Position numbers and translations under genes: made by a program. The notes beneath the pieces were generated by a model. The model saw only the letters and a list, made by a program, of their open reading frames with translations, did no database searches and had not been told where the DNA came from. Below are positions 18,001 through 26,262 of a DNA stretch of 64,000 nucleotides, one piece after another. Every line of letters begins with the position of its first letter. The stretch's first letter is position 1. Origin of the DNA: JANMEB01 sp041745295 (lineage in GTDB: Bacteria > Planctomycetota > Planctomycetia > Pirellulales > Pirellulaceae); contig JBGTJE010000071.1 of NCBI GenBank assembly GCA_041745295.1, positions 1-64,000 on the forward strand, given 5' to 3'.

Positions 18001-18910
18001 CGTCGGATTTTTGCTCACGGCAATCTCTTGGATGGTGCTGCCGTTTTGGTTCAGCCGCTGCGCGACGGCTGTGTTGTTCGGTGGTTGGACGCTGCATCTA
18101 ATCGGGATCGTGATGACGATCGGTATTTCCGGCCGCGCGCCCGTTACCAGTCTGTACTCTAGCTTTGTATTTGTCACTTGCGTTGTCGTCGGGTTGTTCA
18201 TGCTGGTCGAGCGATTTACTCGCATGGGTCTGGGAAATCTGCTGGGAAGTGTGTTGGGCGTCGCCGGATTGTTGTGGGCTTGGAATATTGCACTTGCATC
18301 CGAAGACACGTTTGCAGTTCTGCAGGCAGTTTTGGATACCAATTTCTGGCTGTCGACACACGTGATTTGCGTCTCGCTGGGCTATTCCGCTACGCTGGCG
18401 GCTGGGGCGATGGGCGCAACCTACGTGCTCGGTGGATTATTCACGCCGCTGCTAACGGCACCGCGCCGACAAGAACTCAGCCGGCTCATTTACGGCACAG
18501 TGTGTTTTGGACTGCTGTTCAGTTTTGTTGGGACCGTCCTGGGTGGACTGTGGGCGGACGATTCGTGGGGCCGATTCTGGGGTTGGGACCCCAAAGAAAA
18601 CGGGGCCTTGATGATCGTGCTCTGGAATGCAGTAGTCTTACACGCCCGTTGGAGTGGCTGGGCTCGACAACGCGGAATAGCGGCCCTCGCGGTGATTGGC
18701 AACGCCGTCACCGCGTGGTCGTGGGAAGGGGTCAACCAACTGGGTGTGGGTTTGCACGCCTACGCGCTTTCCGACGCCAATAAATTCCGCATGCTGGTGA
18801 TCTTTTGGGCGGCACAAATTGTCATCGCGGGGCTGGCTCTCATTCCGCCGAAATATTGGCTGAGCAAAGTTGATCCACCGAAAACAAAACTAGAAGCTGT
18901 CGTGGATTAA
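15053..18910 (+). CDS. ccsBA: Fused ResB-CcsA cytochrome c assembly protein
   Basis: System II cytochrome c synthetase that carries haem across the membrane and attaches it to apocytochrome CxxCH motifs. About 1285 residues, longer than the roughly 900-1000 of typical CcsBA fusions. The N-terminal ResB part has transmembrane segments (LKLTVVLMVVAVLVILTFTFQ, ILTAMLLNLFAAHL and others) and a large external beta-domain. A soluble middle region of roughly 300 residues (about 630-960) without membrane segments follows. The C-terminal CcsA part has at least seven transmembrane segments and the haem-handling WWD motif in DSWGRFWGWDPKENGALM. ATG at 15053 has GGGGAG immediately upstream; a GTG at 15041 is in frame but less likely. 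Confidence 0.92.
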   Translation: MSLKPIVETAGRASGIASKALPRASGLTLPNMGRELIGVMASLKLTVVLMVVAVLVILTFTFQLTRMDIWQAKSMHFPHLVVFIPLQTFFPPKWFPDWQSVPGGFFMPSGFSILTAMLLNLFAAHLTRFRIVGTRSQVIGGAVLMSLGTALATAVIWNGQNPYGFQVEPPIPWTTLWNLIQAGLALCAATSLFVGIRLGPQRMIERIVMVGGGVGLAALFTFLALRGPAAFIGDSAMRILWQLLQCLAPSLVILFGARQIFGRKGGIVLIHAGVAILMLNEIYTSVFTIEQRIQFFEGDKVNHAIDLRHSELAIVDLSEPAHEVHVVIPDSRLVINDLLQDSLLPVDLMVVNYYRNSTVQPLKQGESSAPASAGIGQMAVLREIPAVSGTGDQVDQAGAYVKVFDKQSRRELGTYLVSQSINAFEEDRRADPSFPANVFTIGDRKFHISLRFKRYYKPYTLTLKDVEKQSYLGTTTPRHFSSKFQLEDPETGINVTQNVWMNNPLRYRNETFYQANYDVRSGMELSELQVVKNSGWMIPYFCCVFVGLGLVVQFGQSLVGYTKKLDQELRRATGRGVGSSRFGWCILAIPLGIVVGGMLMGTKVPTSPNGMRMDLLGRVPIVHLGRAKPIDSVARSIVRRSAGLESVRIGDDESSRADAVVWLADVLFAGEKYDQFQLFKIDDPNLRSSLGLEPRKRYRYSIAEVQESESVLQKLYDDASAKSEERLTAFDHRAMELSQLLFESREFGRLLNPNWNGKSVLELYFWTVIPDSTRTNAMLIAPLPSQKDAWGSLSTGLFCQEMVERAEKWGVQTCSELAQRAVLEEKDAVRDHEIRLRLFQLLTEDDQIREGMSKAQWQKHVFDQIRSAPMADLEKLAGPIIAQVDQQLEAVMNMQAQLIAEDLRKWLGDESLAAIGKVYECRLLFELKDAYQANDVALFNDRLNQYLASIEQVPPAGIAGWKQSWESYFNRFSPFYLATICYLVGFLLTAISWMVLPFWFSRCATAVLFGGWTLHLIGIVMTIGISGRAPVTSLYSSFVFVTCVVVGLFMLVERFTRMGLGNLLGSVLGVAGLLWAWNIALASEDTFAVLQAVLDTNFWLSTHVICVSLGYSATLAAGAMGATYVLGGLFTPLLTAPRRQELSRLIYGTVCFGLLFSFVGTVLGGLWADDSWGRFWGWDPKENGALMIVLWNAVVLHARWSGWARQRGIAALAVIGNAVTAWSWEGVNQLGVGLHAYALSDANKFRMLVIFWAAQIVIAGLALIPPKYWLSKVDPPKTKLEAVVD

Positions 18911-18958
18911 CCCAGGGTCCGTGATGCAGGGCGGGATCGCCCTACCGAAGAACTTCTC

Positions 18959-20203
18959 CTACCGAAGAATCGGTAGGTGCGACATGAGTTGCAGCGAAGC
19001 CGCGGACACGGGAAGTTGAACTTGGCCCTCTCCCGCCAGCCAGCCGGCCAAACAGTGCGGTGCAAGTCCCACCGATGCGGTTGTCGCAAAAAGCAACGGC
19101 TGTTGATTGAGTCCTCGGGCAATCGCTCCATCCGGTACTTGACTCTGAATATTTAGCTTTCCGTCCCGAATTTCGACTCCGAACACCAACTGCGAAAAAT
19201 CAACGAACTCGTCTGTGTTCGCGTCGATCACGTCGATATGAAGCCAATGCTTAGCCGATTGCAGCAGGCGATTCGCAAGTTGTCCCTGTTGGCAATGGAC
19301 TTTGAAGTACGTCGATTCCAATCGACCGTCGATCAAGTGCGCGGAATCGACGACGACGTCGCAACGCGCGTTGGAAGCGAGGCGAATCGAGGGCGTCGGA
19401 TCGCCACTCGAAGCTGGATCCGCCGTGTCAATCAGCTTTGCCGGATCGATGTCGAGCAATTGCAAACTCGACACGTCAAAGCTGTTTTCGGTCCTGGATA
19501 GCTTGCCCGATAAATAACCATTAAACCAGCTTCGGTCGCCTAGCCTGAGCGAGGTCGGCCACGCATGACTGACCAACCAGCAGGGGAGTGCATTGTTGTT
19601 CGTGTTCAACGACCAGCATGTGGGCAGGTCGTGGTGGCCGAAGATCGTTTCCCAGCGGACAGGGTTGTCGCTCTTTTGTTCCGTGAAGAACTCAACCGTC
19701 AAACGTGGTTGGGCTGCGCCAGGATCGATCCGGATCCAGCAATCCTGAAACACAAAGTTGGGACCAGCTGCCGCGTTGTCGAGATCAGATCGAATCGTGA
19801 TCCGCCCAACATGCAACTCGATTTGACGGGTACCGAGTTCGACTTGGGGCACTTGCTCCCATAAAAGGCGCATCAAGCTCGTGAACTGGCTGAGGCTCAA
19901 GTCGACGTCGGATAATTCCAATTGTTGTTTGTTGAGCGATTGACGCCACTCCACGGTTTCGAACTCGGTCCAGGTTTGCGACTCGGCGTCGCCCAAACGG
20001 AAACTGCGAAATACGAGTTGATTTGGCGTCGGTGTTTCGACTCGACCGATCTCGACCGGGCAGCTCAGCAGGTGAAGGGCACGGGTTTGCCATTGCGCGA
20101 TCGAGCGTGGGAACAAAGCCCAACTTAAGGCGAAAAACGTCGGCACTGCGCAGAACGCGACCAGCGCGAACCGGCAAAGCAGTCGTCGTTGTGCGTCGCT
20201 CAT
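18959..20203 (-). CDS. Membrane-anchored protein of unknown function (AsmA-like beta-rich)
   Basis: Protein of 414 residues with one N-terminal transmembrane segment (FALVAFCAVPTFFALSWALFP) and a long beta-rich exterior part. The repeated short strands and the phrases LELSDVDLSLSQF and TRQIELHVGRITIRSD recall AsmA/translocation-type beta-helical proteins, but the match is weak. GAGGA lies 10 bases before the ATG. It is transcribed away from aroC's start, i.e. downstream of aroC on the same strand, with a lone MITE end in the 52-base gap. Function unknown. Confidence 0.55.
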   Translation of the reverse strand: MSDAQRRLLCRFALVAFCAVPTFFALSWALFPRSIAQWQTRALHLLSCPVEIGRVETPTPNQLVFRSFRLGDAESQTWTEFETVEWRQSLNKQQLELSDVDLSLSQFTSLMRLLWEQVPQVELGTRQIELHVGRITIRSDLDNAAAGPNFVFQDCWIRIDPGAAQPRLTVEFFTEQKSDNPVRWETIFGHHDLPTCWSLNTNNNALPCWLVSHAWPTSLRLGDRSWFNGYLSGKLSRTENSFDVSSLQLLDIDPAKLIDTADPASSGDPTPSIRLASNARCDVVVDSAHLIDGRLESTYFKVHCQQGQLANRLLQSAKHWLHIDVIDANTDEFVDFSQLVFGVEIRDGKLNIQSQVPDGAIARGLNQQPLLFATTASVGLAPHCLAGWLAGEGQVQLPVSAASLQLMSHLPILR

Positions 20204-20230
20204 CGTGGAATCGTCCTCGAGTAGGGCAGT

Positions 20231-20254
20231 TCTCGCTCGGCTCGCGAGACCTAC
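20231..20254. repeat. Solo terminal repeat of the 174-bp MITE family
   Basis: The 24 bases here match the inner 24 positions of the right terminal inverted repeat of the elements at 52441 and 60689 (TCTCGCTCGGCTCGCGAGAC core). No partner end is found nearby, so it is a relic or a solo end. It sits between aroC and the downstream minus-strand gene. Confidence 0.8.
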
Positions 20255-20255
20255 C

Positions 20256-21395
20256 TTAGCGCAATCTGACCAGTTCTAAAAAACTGGCCCAGTTTTGTTT
20301 CATTTCGACGAGGCTGTCTCCGCCGAATTTGTCGACAAGGGCCGAAGCAATTTCGAAGGCGACGACGTTTTCGACGATCACGCTGGCTGCGGGCACGGCG
20401 CAAACGTCGCTTCGTTCGTAGCTCGCCAAATCGGGTTGCTTGGTCTCCATATCGATTGATTCGAGCGGTTTTTGTAGGGTGCTAATTGGTTTCTTTGCGG
20501 CGCGGACGATGATCGGTTGGCCGTTACTCATTCCGGCTTCGATTCCGCCGGCATTGTTCGTTGGTCGGGTGTATCCGGCCGAGGTCGTTTGCTTGAGCGT
20601 GGGATCAAATCGAATCGGATCGTGGACTTGCGAACCGAGCCGCCTTGCCGCGGCAAAACCCAAGCCGATTTCGACCCCTTTGATAGCTTGAATCGACATG
20701 ACGGCCGCCGCCAGGCGAGCGTCGAGTTTGCGATCCCATTGTGCGTGGGTACCCAACCCAAAGGGGACTCCTTCCACGCGAACTTCGATGATCCCGCCAA
20801 GCGTATCGCCGGATTCTTTGGTCTTGGTAATGAGCCCGATGACTTCGGAGTCGCGCTCCGGGCAAAGCGAATAGACTTGGCTTTCGTCGCGCCATTTGCG
20901 GAGCTGTTCAATTTCGGCGGACTTTGTCGGCAGTTCGACGGTCCCGATTTGCGTGACATAGCCGATCGCGTGGATGCCGAACACCGCCAAAAGTTGTTGG
21001 GCCAAAGCTCCCACGGCGACCCGCGCGGCCGTCTCACGGGCACTCGCTCGCTCGAGTACGCCGCGGATGGACCCGAGATATTTCAATGCTCCGGACAAGT
21101 CGCCGTGGCCTGGTCGAGGCCGCGGCAATTCTTTGAGTCGAGCGAGTTTATTGTCTTGATTGGCGATTTGCAGGCAGATCGGGCTGCCGATCGTAGCGTC
21201 CTGCCAGACTCCCGAGAGAATGGAAACCGCGTCGCGTTCGATGGTTTGCCGCGCCCCGCGACCGAAGCCGCCTTGGCGGCGATGCAACTCGCGGTCGATG
21301 TGCGCGGAATCGATGTTGAGCCCGGCGGGAAATCCATCGATGATGGCAACCAGCGCTGGTCCGTGCGATTCGCCGGCGGTCAAATATCTGAGCAT
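20256..21395 (-). CDS. aroC: Chorismate synthase
   Basis: Converts 5-enolpyruvylshikimate 3-phosphate to chorismate with reduced FMN, the final step of the shikimate pathway. It is 379 residues from the ATG at 21395, normal for the family; a longer frame upstream to 21482 lacks family similarity. Diagnostic motifs include LTAGESHGPAL near the start, RRQGGFGRGARQTIE, RPGHGDLSGALKY, RASARETAARVAVGALA, and GIEAGMSNGQPIIVRAAKKPI near the end. No other aro gene is adjacent. The stop codon is 2 bases from a lone MITE end. Confidence 0.96.
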   Translation of the reverse strand: MLRYLTAGESHGPALVAIIDGFPAGLNIDSAHIDRELHRRQGGFGRGARQTIERDAVSILSGVWQDATIGSPICLQIANQDNKLARLKELPRPRPGHGDLSGALKYLGSIRGVLERASARETAARVAVGALAQQLLAVFGIHAIGYVTQIGTVELPTKSAEIEQLRKWRDESQVYSLCPERDSEVIGLITKTKESGDTLGGIIEVRVEGVPFGLGTHAQWDRKLDARLAAAVMSIQAIKGVEIGLGFAAARRLGSQVHDPIRFDPTLKQTTSAGYTRPTNNAGGIEAGMSNGQPIIVRAAKKPISTLQKPLESIDMETKQPDLASYERSDVCAVPAASVIVENVVAFEIASALVDKFGGDSLVEMKQNWASFLELVRLR

Positions 21396-21747
21396 CGGGC
21401 AGGTCCAACATCTGTCGAAAACAACGACCGAACCGCGCGGGGCGGCAATTCGACCCCACGCCAAAGCGAGAGGAGCATACAATCGTCTGGCTAAAAGCGC
21501 GGGATTCTACCGTTGCCCTCGCAATTGGAACAGTGAGATTGATTGGCAGCTAGCGGCGGCATCGGCAGTGCTTTTGTCTAAGTTCCTCTAAGACAGCCGG
21601 GAATGACGAAAAGCACGCGGCGGCACGCGCCGAATTCCAGGAGACCCTCCGGCAAATCCAAAACTGCATTTCCGCCTTCGCGGGAATGACTATTATGTGC
21701 TCCACAGGGTCTTGTTTGCCGCTTTGAGAAAGCACGAGCTGAGCGAT
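21396..21747. other. Intergenic region with a dispersed repeat before the BASS transporter
   Basis: Gap of 352 bases between divergent genes, without a convincing coding region. It contains TTCCGCCTTCGCGGGAATGA (with one further C) at 21670-21690, found again exactly at 51351-51371. A GGGAATGAC half-site near 21599 may be its inverted partner. A purine-rich GAGCTGAGCG before the ATG at 21748 may act as ribosome binding site. Confidence 0.5.
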
Positions 21748-22728
21748 ATGGTTTTCTTCGCCCGAAACTGGTTCATGCTCGGTTTGTTGCTCAGCATGCT
21801 CGTCGGTTACCTTGGTTCGGACCTCGTGCGTCCGATTGAAGAGACGAATTGGGTCCTGCCAATGATTGTCGCCACGGTGATGTTTGCCATGGCATTACCC
21901 GTGGAGTTTCGGCAAATCCACCGCGTCCTGCGTCGTCCCACGGCGCCTCTCTTGGCAAGTTTCATCAATTTGGGGGTGGCGCCGCTGCTTGCATGGCCGC
22001 TCTCCTTGCTTTTGGGAAATGAGTTGGGGCCCGGATTAATCGTGGCCGCAGCAACGCCTTGCACGCTGGCCTCCGCGTCGGTATGGACTCGGAAGGCAGG
22101 TGGCAACGATGCGGTTTCGATGATGGTAACACTACTAACGAATGGAGTTTGTTTTATTGTGACGCCGTTATGGGTTCGCGCTCTGACAACCGGTCAAGTT
22201 GCTGCGCCTGCGATTGCCCCGCTCATGTTAACGTTGGTGTTCATCGTTCTCGTGCCCATTGTCCTCGCACAACTGATACGCGCACGGGCAAGCGTTCGCG
22301 ATTGGTCGGCGCGCCGCAAGACGCAGCTCGGAGTCTACGCGCAGTTGGGCGTGCTCAGCATGGTGATGTTCGGCATTGCGCAGGTGACGCACCGCATGGG
22401 AAGCGTTGATGCGCCCCGATTTTCGTTCGCGTTGTTATTGGCTTGTGCGGCGATGGCGCTGGCACTTCATTTGGGGCTGTTTTGGATTGGCTGGCAGACA
22501 GCGAAGTGGCTCAAACTGGCCCGAGAGGACCAAATTGCAATGGGCTTCTCGTCGAGCCAGAAAACGTTGATGGTCGGATTGGCAACCGCGATCCAGTTGG
22601 GTTTGTCAGCGATCCCACTCATTGCGTACCACGTTTTGCAATTGGTAGTCGACACATGGCTGGCCAATCGGCTCCGTCTTCGATCCCTTGGGCCCGAGAA
22701 AACTATTGTCGATCCAGCGCCCGACTGA
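21748..22728 (+). CDS. BASS-family (bile acid:sodium symporter-like) transporter
   Basis: Integral membrane protein of 326 residues with about 9-10 hydrophobic segments, of the SBF-like branch. Features of the family include MALPVEFRQI after the second helix, ATPCTLASASVWTRKAGGNDAVSMMVTLLTN in the core crossover helix region, and GFSSSQKTLMVGLATAIQLG in the second crossover. The substrate is unknown; organic acids or other anions with sodium are usual. A start 51 bases further upstream (21697) is possible; ATG at 21748 begins closer to the first hydrophobic helix. It is alone on its strand between aroC and prfA. Confidence 0.85.
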   Translation: MVFFARNWFMLGLLLSMLVGYLGSDLVRPIEETNWVLPMIVATVMFAMALPVEFRQIHRVLRRPTAPLLASFINLGVAPLLAWPLSLLLGNELGPGLIVAAATPCTLASASVWTRKAGGNDAVSMMVTLLTNGVCFIVTPLWVRALTTGQVAAPAIAPLMLTLVFIVLVPIVLAQLIRARASVRDWSARRKTQLGVYAQLGVLSMVMFGIAQVTHRMGSVDAPRFSFALLLACAAMALALHLGLFWIGWQTAKWLKLAREDQIAMGFSSSQKTLMVGLATAIQLGLSAIPLIAYHVLQLVVDTWLANRLRLRSLGPEKTIVDPAPD

Positions 22729-23094
22729 TATAGTTGCAGCGCCCCAAATTCGCCGTTTGAACCGATTCGAAACTCCGAATCGTTCCCTCGCCCCCGCTTC
22801 GGGGGAGAGGGTAGGGTGAGGGAGTGATTGGGTTCTCCGTTTGGCTGTTGGTAGCATCGACCAGCATTTTCTCATGTATCCCGCAGCGTTGCCTTTTCAA
22901 GTCGGTACTTGTCGTCGGCGGCCACCCGTTGTCTCCTGGGCCGCCGTTTGGCGCCAAGATGGTTTGTAGCGGGGCGATCAATAGCGAAGGCGTACCGGAG
23001 CCGCGATACCGACATTGGTTCGGGTTCATTTCGCCGCCGGTTTTCTGAAGCGGGTGTACCGCTTTCCCGTTTAAGTTCAGATTGAGTTCCCACC
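22729..23094. other. Intergenic region between BASS gene and prfA, with palindromic repeat
   Basis: Gap of 366 bases without a supported gene. At 22782-22823 it carries an inverted-orientation copy of the dispersed palindrome (CCCTCGCCCCCGCTTCGGGG then AGGGTAGGGTGAGGGA). The remainder shows no recognised feature. prfA has only a weak GAG-type ribosome binding site. Confidence 0.6.
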
Positions 23095-24168
23095 ATGCGC
23101 GAATTGTTAGACAAAAAAATAGCGCGATTTGAGTTCTTGGAAAAGCAGATGACGGATCAAGCGATCCTGTCCGATTCGAACAAGATTGCGGCCGTTGCCC
23201 GTGAGCACGGTTCGCTGGTTCGCTACGCTACGAAGTACCGCCGTTTCCGTTCGGTGATCGAACAGATCGCCGAAATCCGGCAGATGGCGACCAGCCCGGA
23301 CGCCGACGAACGGGAATTGGCGGCGGCGGAAATCGACGCATTGGTTGCCGAACGCGAGGCGTTGTGGAACGAGATCCTCGAGCTAACGGTCGGCGGTGAG
23401 GACGCAAATCGTTCTCGCTGCGTGATGGAAATCCGCGCCGGAGTCGGCGGTGACGAGGCCGCGATTTTTGCCGGCGACTTGTATCGTATGTATAAAAAGT
23501 ACGGCGAGAACAAAGGTTGGAAAGTCGAAGTGATGGATGCGAGCGAAGCCGAGTTGGGTGGATTCAAGGAAATCATCTTGGGGTTTGAAGGCGAGGGCGT
23601 GTATCGCGAGCTGCAATACGAGACCGGCGGCCATCGCGTACAACGCGTTCCGGAAACCGAGACCAAAGGCCGGATCCATACTTCCGCGGCCACCGTTGCC
23701 GTGTTGCCCGAGCCCGAGGACGTCGAAATCGATATCAAGCCCGACGATTTCCGAAAGGATGTCTTCTGTTCGAGTGGTCCCGGCGGCCAACACGTCAACA
23801 AGACAGCGTCCGCGGTGCGGTTGACCCACCATGAATCGGGAATCGTCGTCTCGATGCAGGACGAAAAGAGCCAGCACAAAAACTTCGCCAAAGCACTCCG
23901 CATCTTGAAAACGCGATTGTATGAGCGGAAGCAGCAAGAGGAACACCAAAAGCGAGCCGATCAGCGCAAGATACAAGTGGGATCAGGCGATCGAAGCCAG
24001 CGAATCCGCACCTACAATTGGCCGCAGAATCGCGTGACCGATCACCGGATCGGCTTTCAAGCCAACTTGGAATCAGTGATCGCGGGCAATTTGGAACCGC
24101 TGACCCAAGCCCTGCTCGAACACACTCGCAATGAAATGCGCGGAACGATGGGCGATTTGGACATCTGA
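23095..24168 (+). CDS. prfA: Peptide chain release factor 1
   Basis: Terminates translation at UAA and UAG codons. It has 357 residues, the normal RF1 length. The GGQ hydrolysis motif lies in SSGPGGQHVNKTASAVRLTH, and the codon-reading tripeptide is P-E-T in HRVQRVPETETKGRIHTSAATV, matching the P-x-T of RF1 rather than the S-P-F of RF2. The N-terminal helical domain is complete. prmC, which methylates the GGQ glutamine, follows 25 bases later, the common prfA-prmC pair. Confidence 0.97.
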   Translation: MRELLDKKIARFEFLEKQMTDQAILSDSNKIAAVAREHGSLVRYATKYRRFRSVIEQIAEIRQMATSPDADERELAAAEIDALVAEREALWNEILELTVGGEDANRSRCVMEIRAGVGGDEAAIFAGDLYRMYKKYGENKGWKVEVMDASEAELGGFKEIILGFEGEGVYRELQYETGGHRVQRVPETETKGRIHTSAATVAVLPEPEDVEIDIKPDDFRKDVFCSSGPGGQHVNKTASAVRLTHHESGIVVSMQDEKSQHKNFAKALRILKTRLYERKQQEEHQKRADQRKIQVGSGDRSQRIRTYNWPQNRVTDHRIGFQANLESVIAGNLEPLTQALLEHTRNEMRGTMGDLDI

Positions 24169-24193
24169 TCGCCGTACGGGAAGCGATAGCCGC

Positions 24194-25081
24194 ATGAACG
24201 ATTCGCAGCCTTGGACGATTCAACGACTCCTGACGTGGACCGCCGACTATTTCAAGGGACACGATTCGGAGAGTCCGCGTTTGGACGCGGAAGTCTTGTT
24301 GAGCGCGACGCTCGGGTGCCGACGAATTGATCTCTATACGCGCTTCGATCAAGTCCCGGCGCCGCCGGAAATCGATCGTTTTCGGCATCTGGTAAAACGC
24401 CGTGCGGCGGGCGAACCGGTCGCCTATCTGGTGCAGCAAAAGGAGTTTTTCTCACTTCCCTTCGTCGTGACCGCCGACGTTCTCATTCCACGCCCCGAGA
24501 CGGAGCTTCTGGTGGTCGAGACGCTCGATCGAGTTCGCAAGTATTTTCCCAACGCCTCCGTGGCGATTGCGGATGTCGGAACCGGAAGCGGAAACATCGC
24601 CATCGCCTTGGCCAAGCATTTACCCAACGCCAAGATCATCGCGACCGAAATCAGTCCGCGAGCCTTGGATGTGGCGGAAAAAAATGCGAATGCGTTGGGC
24701 GTCCGCGCCAACATCGAATTCGTCCCGGGCGACTTGCTCCAACCCGTTGTTGAGCATGGCCCGTTTGATTTCGTGGTCAGCAATCCACCGTATATTGGTC
24801 GCGCCGAGCGGGCCTCGCTTCCCAGTTCGGTTGTGAATTACGAACCGGAAGTCGCGCTTTTTTCGACGGACGACGGGGGCACTGAAATCATCGAGCGACT
24901 TGCGAGCGAAGCCTTGATGGCGTTGCAACCCGGTGGTTACTTGTTGTTCGAAATCAGTCCGATTATTGCGGCAAAAGTACGCGAGATCTTGAGTGCACAA
25001 GCCGGCTGGACACAGGTCGAGATCAAAAAGGACTTGGCCGGGCTCGAGCGAATCGCCATCGTTCAAAAGGCTAAGCATTGA
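24194..25081 (+). CDS. prmC: Peptide chain release factor N5-glutamine methyltransferase PrmC (HemK)
   Basis: Methylates the GGQ glutamine of release factors with S-adenosylmethionine. It has 295 residues. The N-terminal helical domain recognises the release factor; the Rossmann methyltransferase domain has ADVGTGSGNIAIALAKHLP (SAM loop), ATEISPRALDVAEKNA (acidic end of strand 2) and VSNPPYIG, the NPPY motif of glutamine N-methyltransferases. ATG at 24194 is chosen, with GGGAAG about 10 bases before it; an earlier in-frame start overlaps prfA. Confidence 0.95.
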   Translation: MNDSQPWTIQRLLTWTADYFKGHDSESPRLDAEVLLSATLGCRRIDLYTRFDQVPAPPEIDRFRHLVKRRAAGEPVAYLVQQKEFFSLPFVVTADVLIPRPETELLVVETLDRVRKYFPNASVAIADVGTGSGNIAIALAKHLPNAKIIATEISPRALDVAEKNANALGVRANIEFVPGDLLQPVVEHGPFDFVVSNPPYIGRAERASLPSSVVNYEPEVALFSTDDGGTEIIERLASEALMALQPGGYLLFEISPIIAAKVREILSAQAGWTQVEIKKDLAGLERIAIVQKAKH

Positions 25082-25314
25082 AAAGCCCATTTGACCACGG
25101 ATGACACGGATAACACGGAGAAGAAAAAAGGGAGAAACAAATTGGCGAAGCTGGATTACGTGGAAGTCTGTGGCAACTTGTTCCGATTTTGCGATACGCG
25201 CCAGCGGGATATGCCTGCCGACGCGGATTCTCGCGACATTCCATACGGCAAGCCACGATATTGATTTCAGGTGCCGCTGCGCACTTTGTTGCACGTGTGG
25301 AAATTGGGACGGCG

Positions 25315-26262
25315 ATGGTTCAAGCGAAACTCAAAATCGTGGCTGCCAAGCCGAAATTGGCCGACTCGAGCGGCTCCAATGAGCAGTGGCTGTCCCGTTT
25401 CGTTCAATATTTGCAACGCGAATGCCGCTTGTCCGCAAACACCGTCGCGGCCTACGAGCGGGACCTGCGCCGCTTTCGGCAATGGCACGGGGAACGGTCG
25501 ATCGCCGCTCTCACGATCATTCGACTCGCCGATTACGTCGGGTTCTTGGCCGATCAGTCGCTGGCTCCGGCATCGGTTGCCCGGCATCTGGTTGCGCTGA
25601 AAATGTTCTTTCGATTTCTGCAACTTGAAGGTATTTTGAAGGAAAACCTGGCTGAACTGCTGGGGAGTCAAAAGCTGTGGCAACGGTTGCCCGAGGTCCT
25701 TTCGCCAAAACAGGTCGAGACATTTCTAAAGGCTCCGCGATCGGCGGATGCGTTGTACTTGCGCGATCGAGCACTCCTGGAGATGTTATACGCCACGGGG
25801 TGCCGGGTGTCAGAGATATCCAATCTAAGCCTGGGAGAGGTGCACCTCGCTGAACGATTCTGTCGTTGTCGGGGCAAGGGGAATAAGCAACGGCTCGTCC
25901 ACCTCGGCTGCGCGGCGATTGACGCCCTGCGCAAGTATTTGGACGGATTGCGACCGCGGTTGGCTGGATCGCCGGCGCGGGCAGAAGACTGGCTGTTCGT
26001 TTCGAGGTCGGGCAAGCGGTTGCGGCGCGAAGCGATTTGGGAGTTGGTGAAAAAGTACGCTCTCGTCTCTGGTGTGTCGGTGGAGATTAGTCCGCATACG
26101 ATGCGGCACAGCTTTGCCACACATCTGTTAGCCGGTGGCGCCGACTTGCGACAAGTCCAAGAAATGTTGGGTCATGCGAGCATCGCGACGACGCAAATCT
26201 ACACCCACGTCGACCAATCGCGGCTCAAGAAAGTCCACCGCCAGTATCATCCTCGGGCTTAA
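25315..26262 (+). CDS. xerD: Tyrosine recombinase XerC/XerD
   Basis: Site-specific recombinase that resolves chromosome dimers at dif. It has 315 residues from the ATG at 25315. The N-terminal SAM-like DNA-binding domain (about 20-110) is followed by the catalytic domain with Arg164 (GCRVSEIS), Lys188 (GKGNKQR), His261 and Arg264 (HTMRHSFATH), His287 (GHASIATT) and the nucleophile Tyr296 (QIYTHVD). XerC and XerD cannot be separated by eye. The 233 bases before it contain a CACGGATGACACGGATAACA filler-type repeat. A degenerate copy of residues about 243-290 lies 645 bases downstream. Confidence 0.92.
   Translation: MVQAKLKIVAAKPKLADSSGSNEQWLSRFVQYLQRECRLSANTVAAYERDLRRFRQWHGERSIAALTIIRLADYVGFLADQSLAPASVARHLVALKMFFRFLQLEGILKENLAELLGSQKLWQRLPEVLSPKQVETFLKAPRSADALYLRDRALLEMLYATGCRVSEISNLSLGEVHLAERFCRCRGKGNKQRLVHLGCAAIDALRKYLDGLRPRLAGSPARAEDWLFVSRSGKRLRREAIWELVKKYALVSGVSVEISPHTMRHSFATHLLAGGADLRQVQEMLGHASIATTQIYTHVDQSRLKKVHRQYHPRA

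Noticed and set aside
25315..26262. Phage or island integrase
   Set aside because: Length, domain layout and the housekeeping context after prfA-prmC fit XerC/XerD; no att site or phage gene is nearby.
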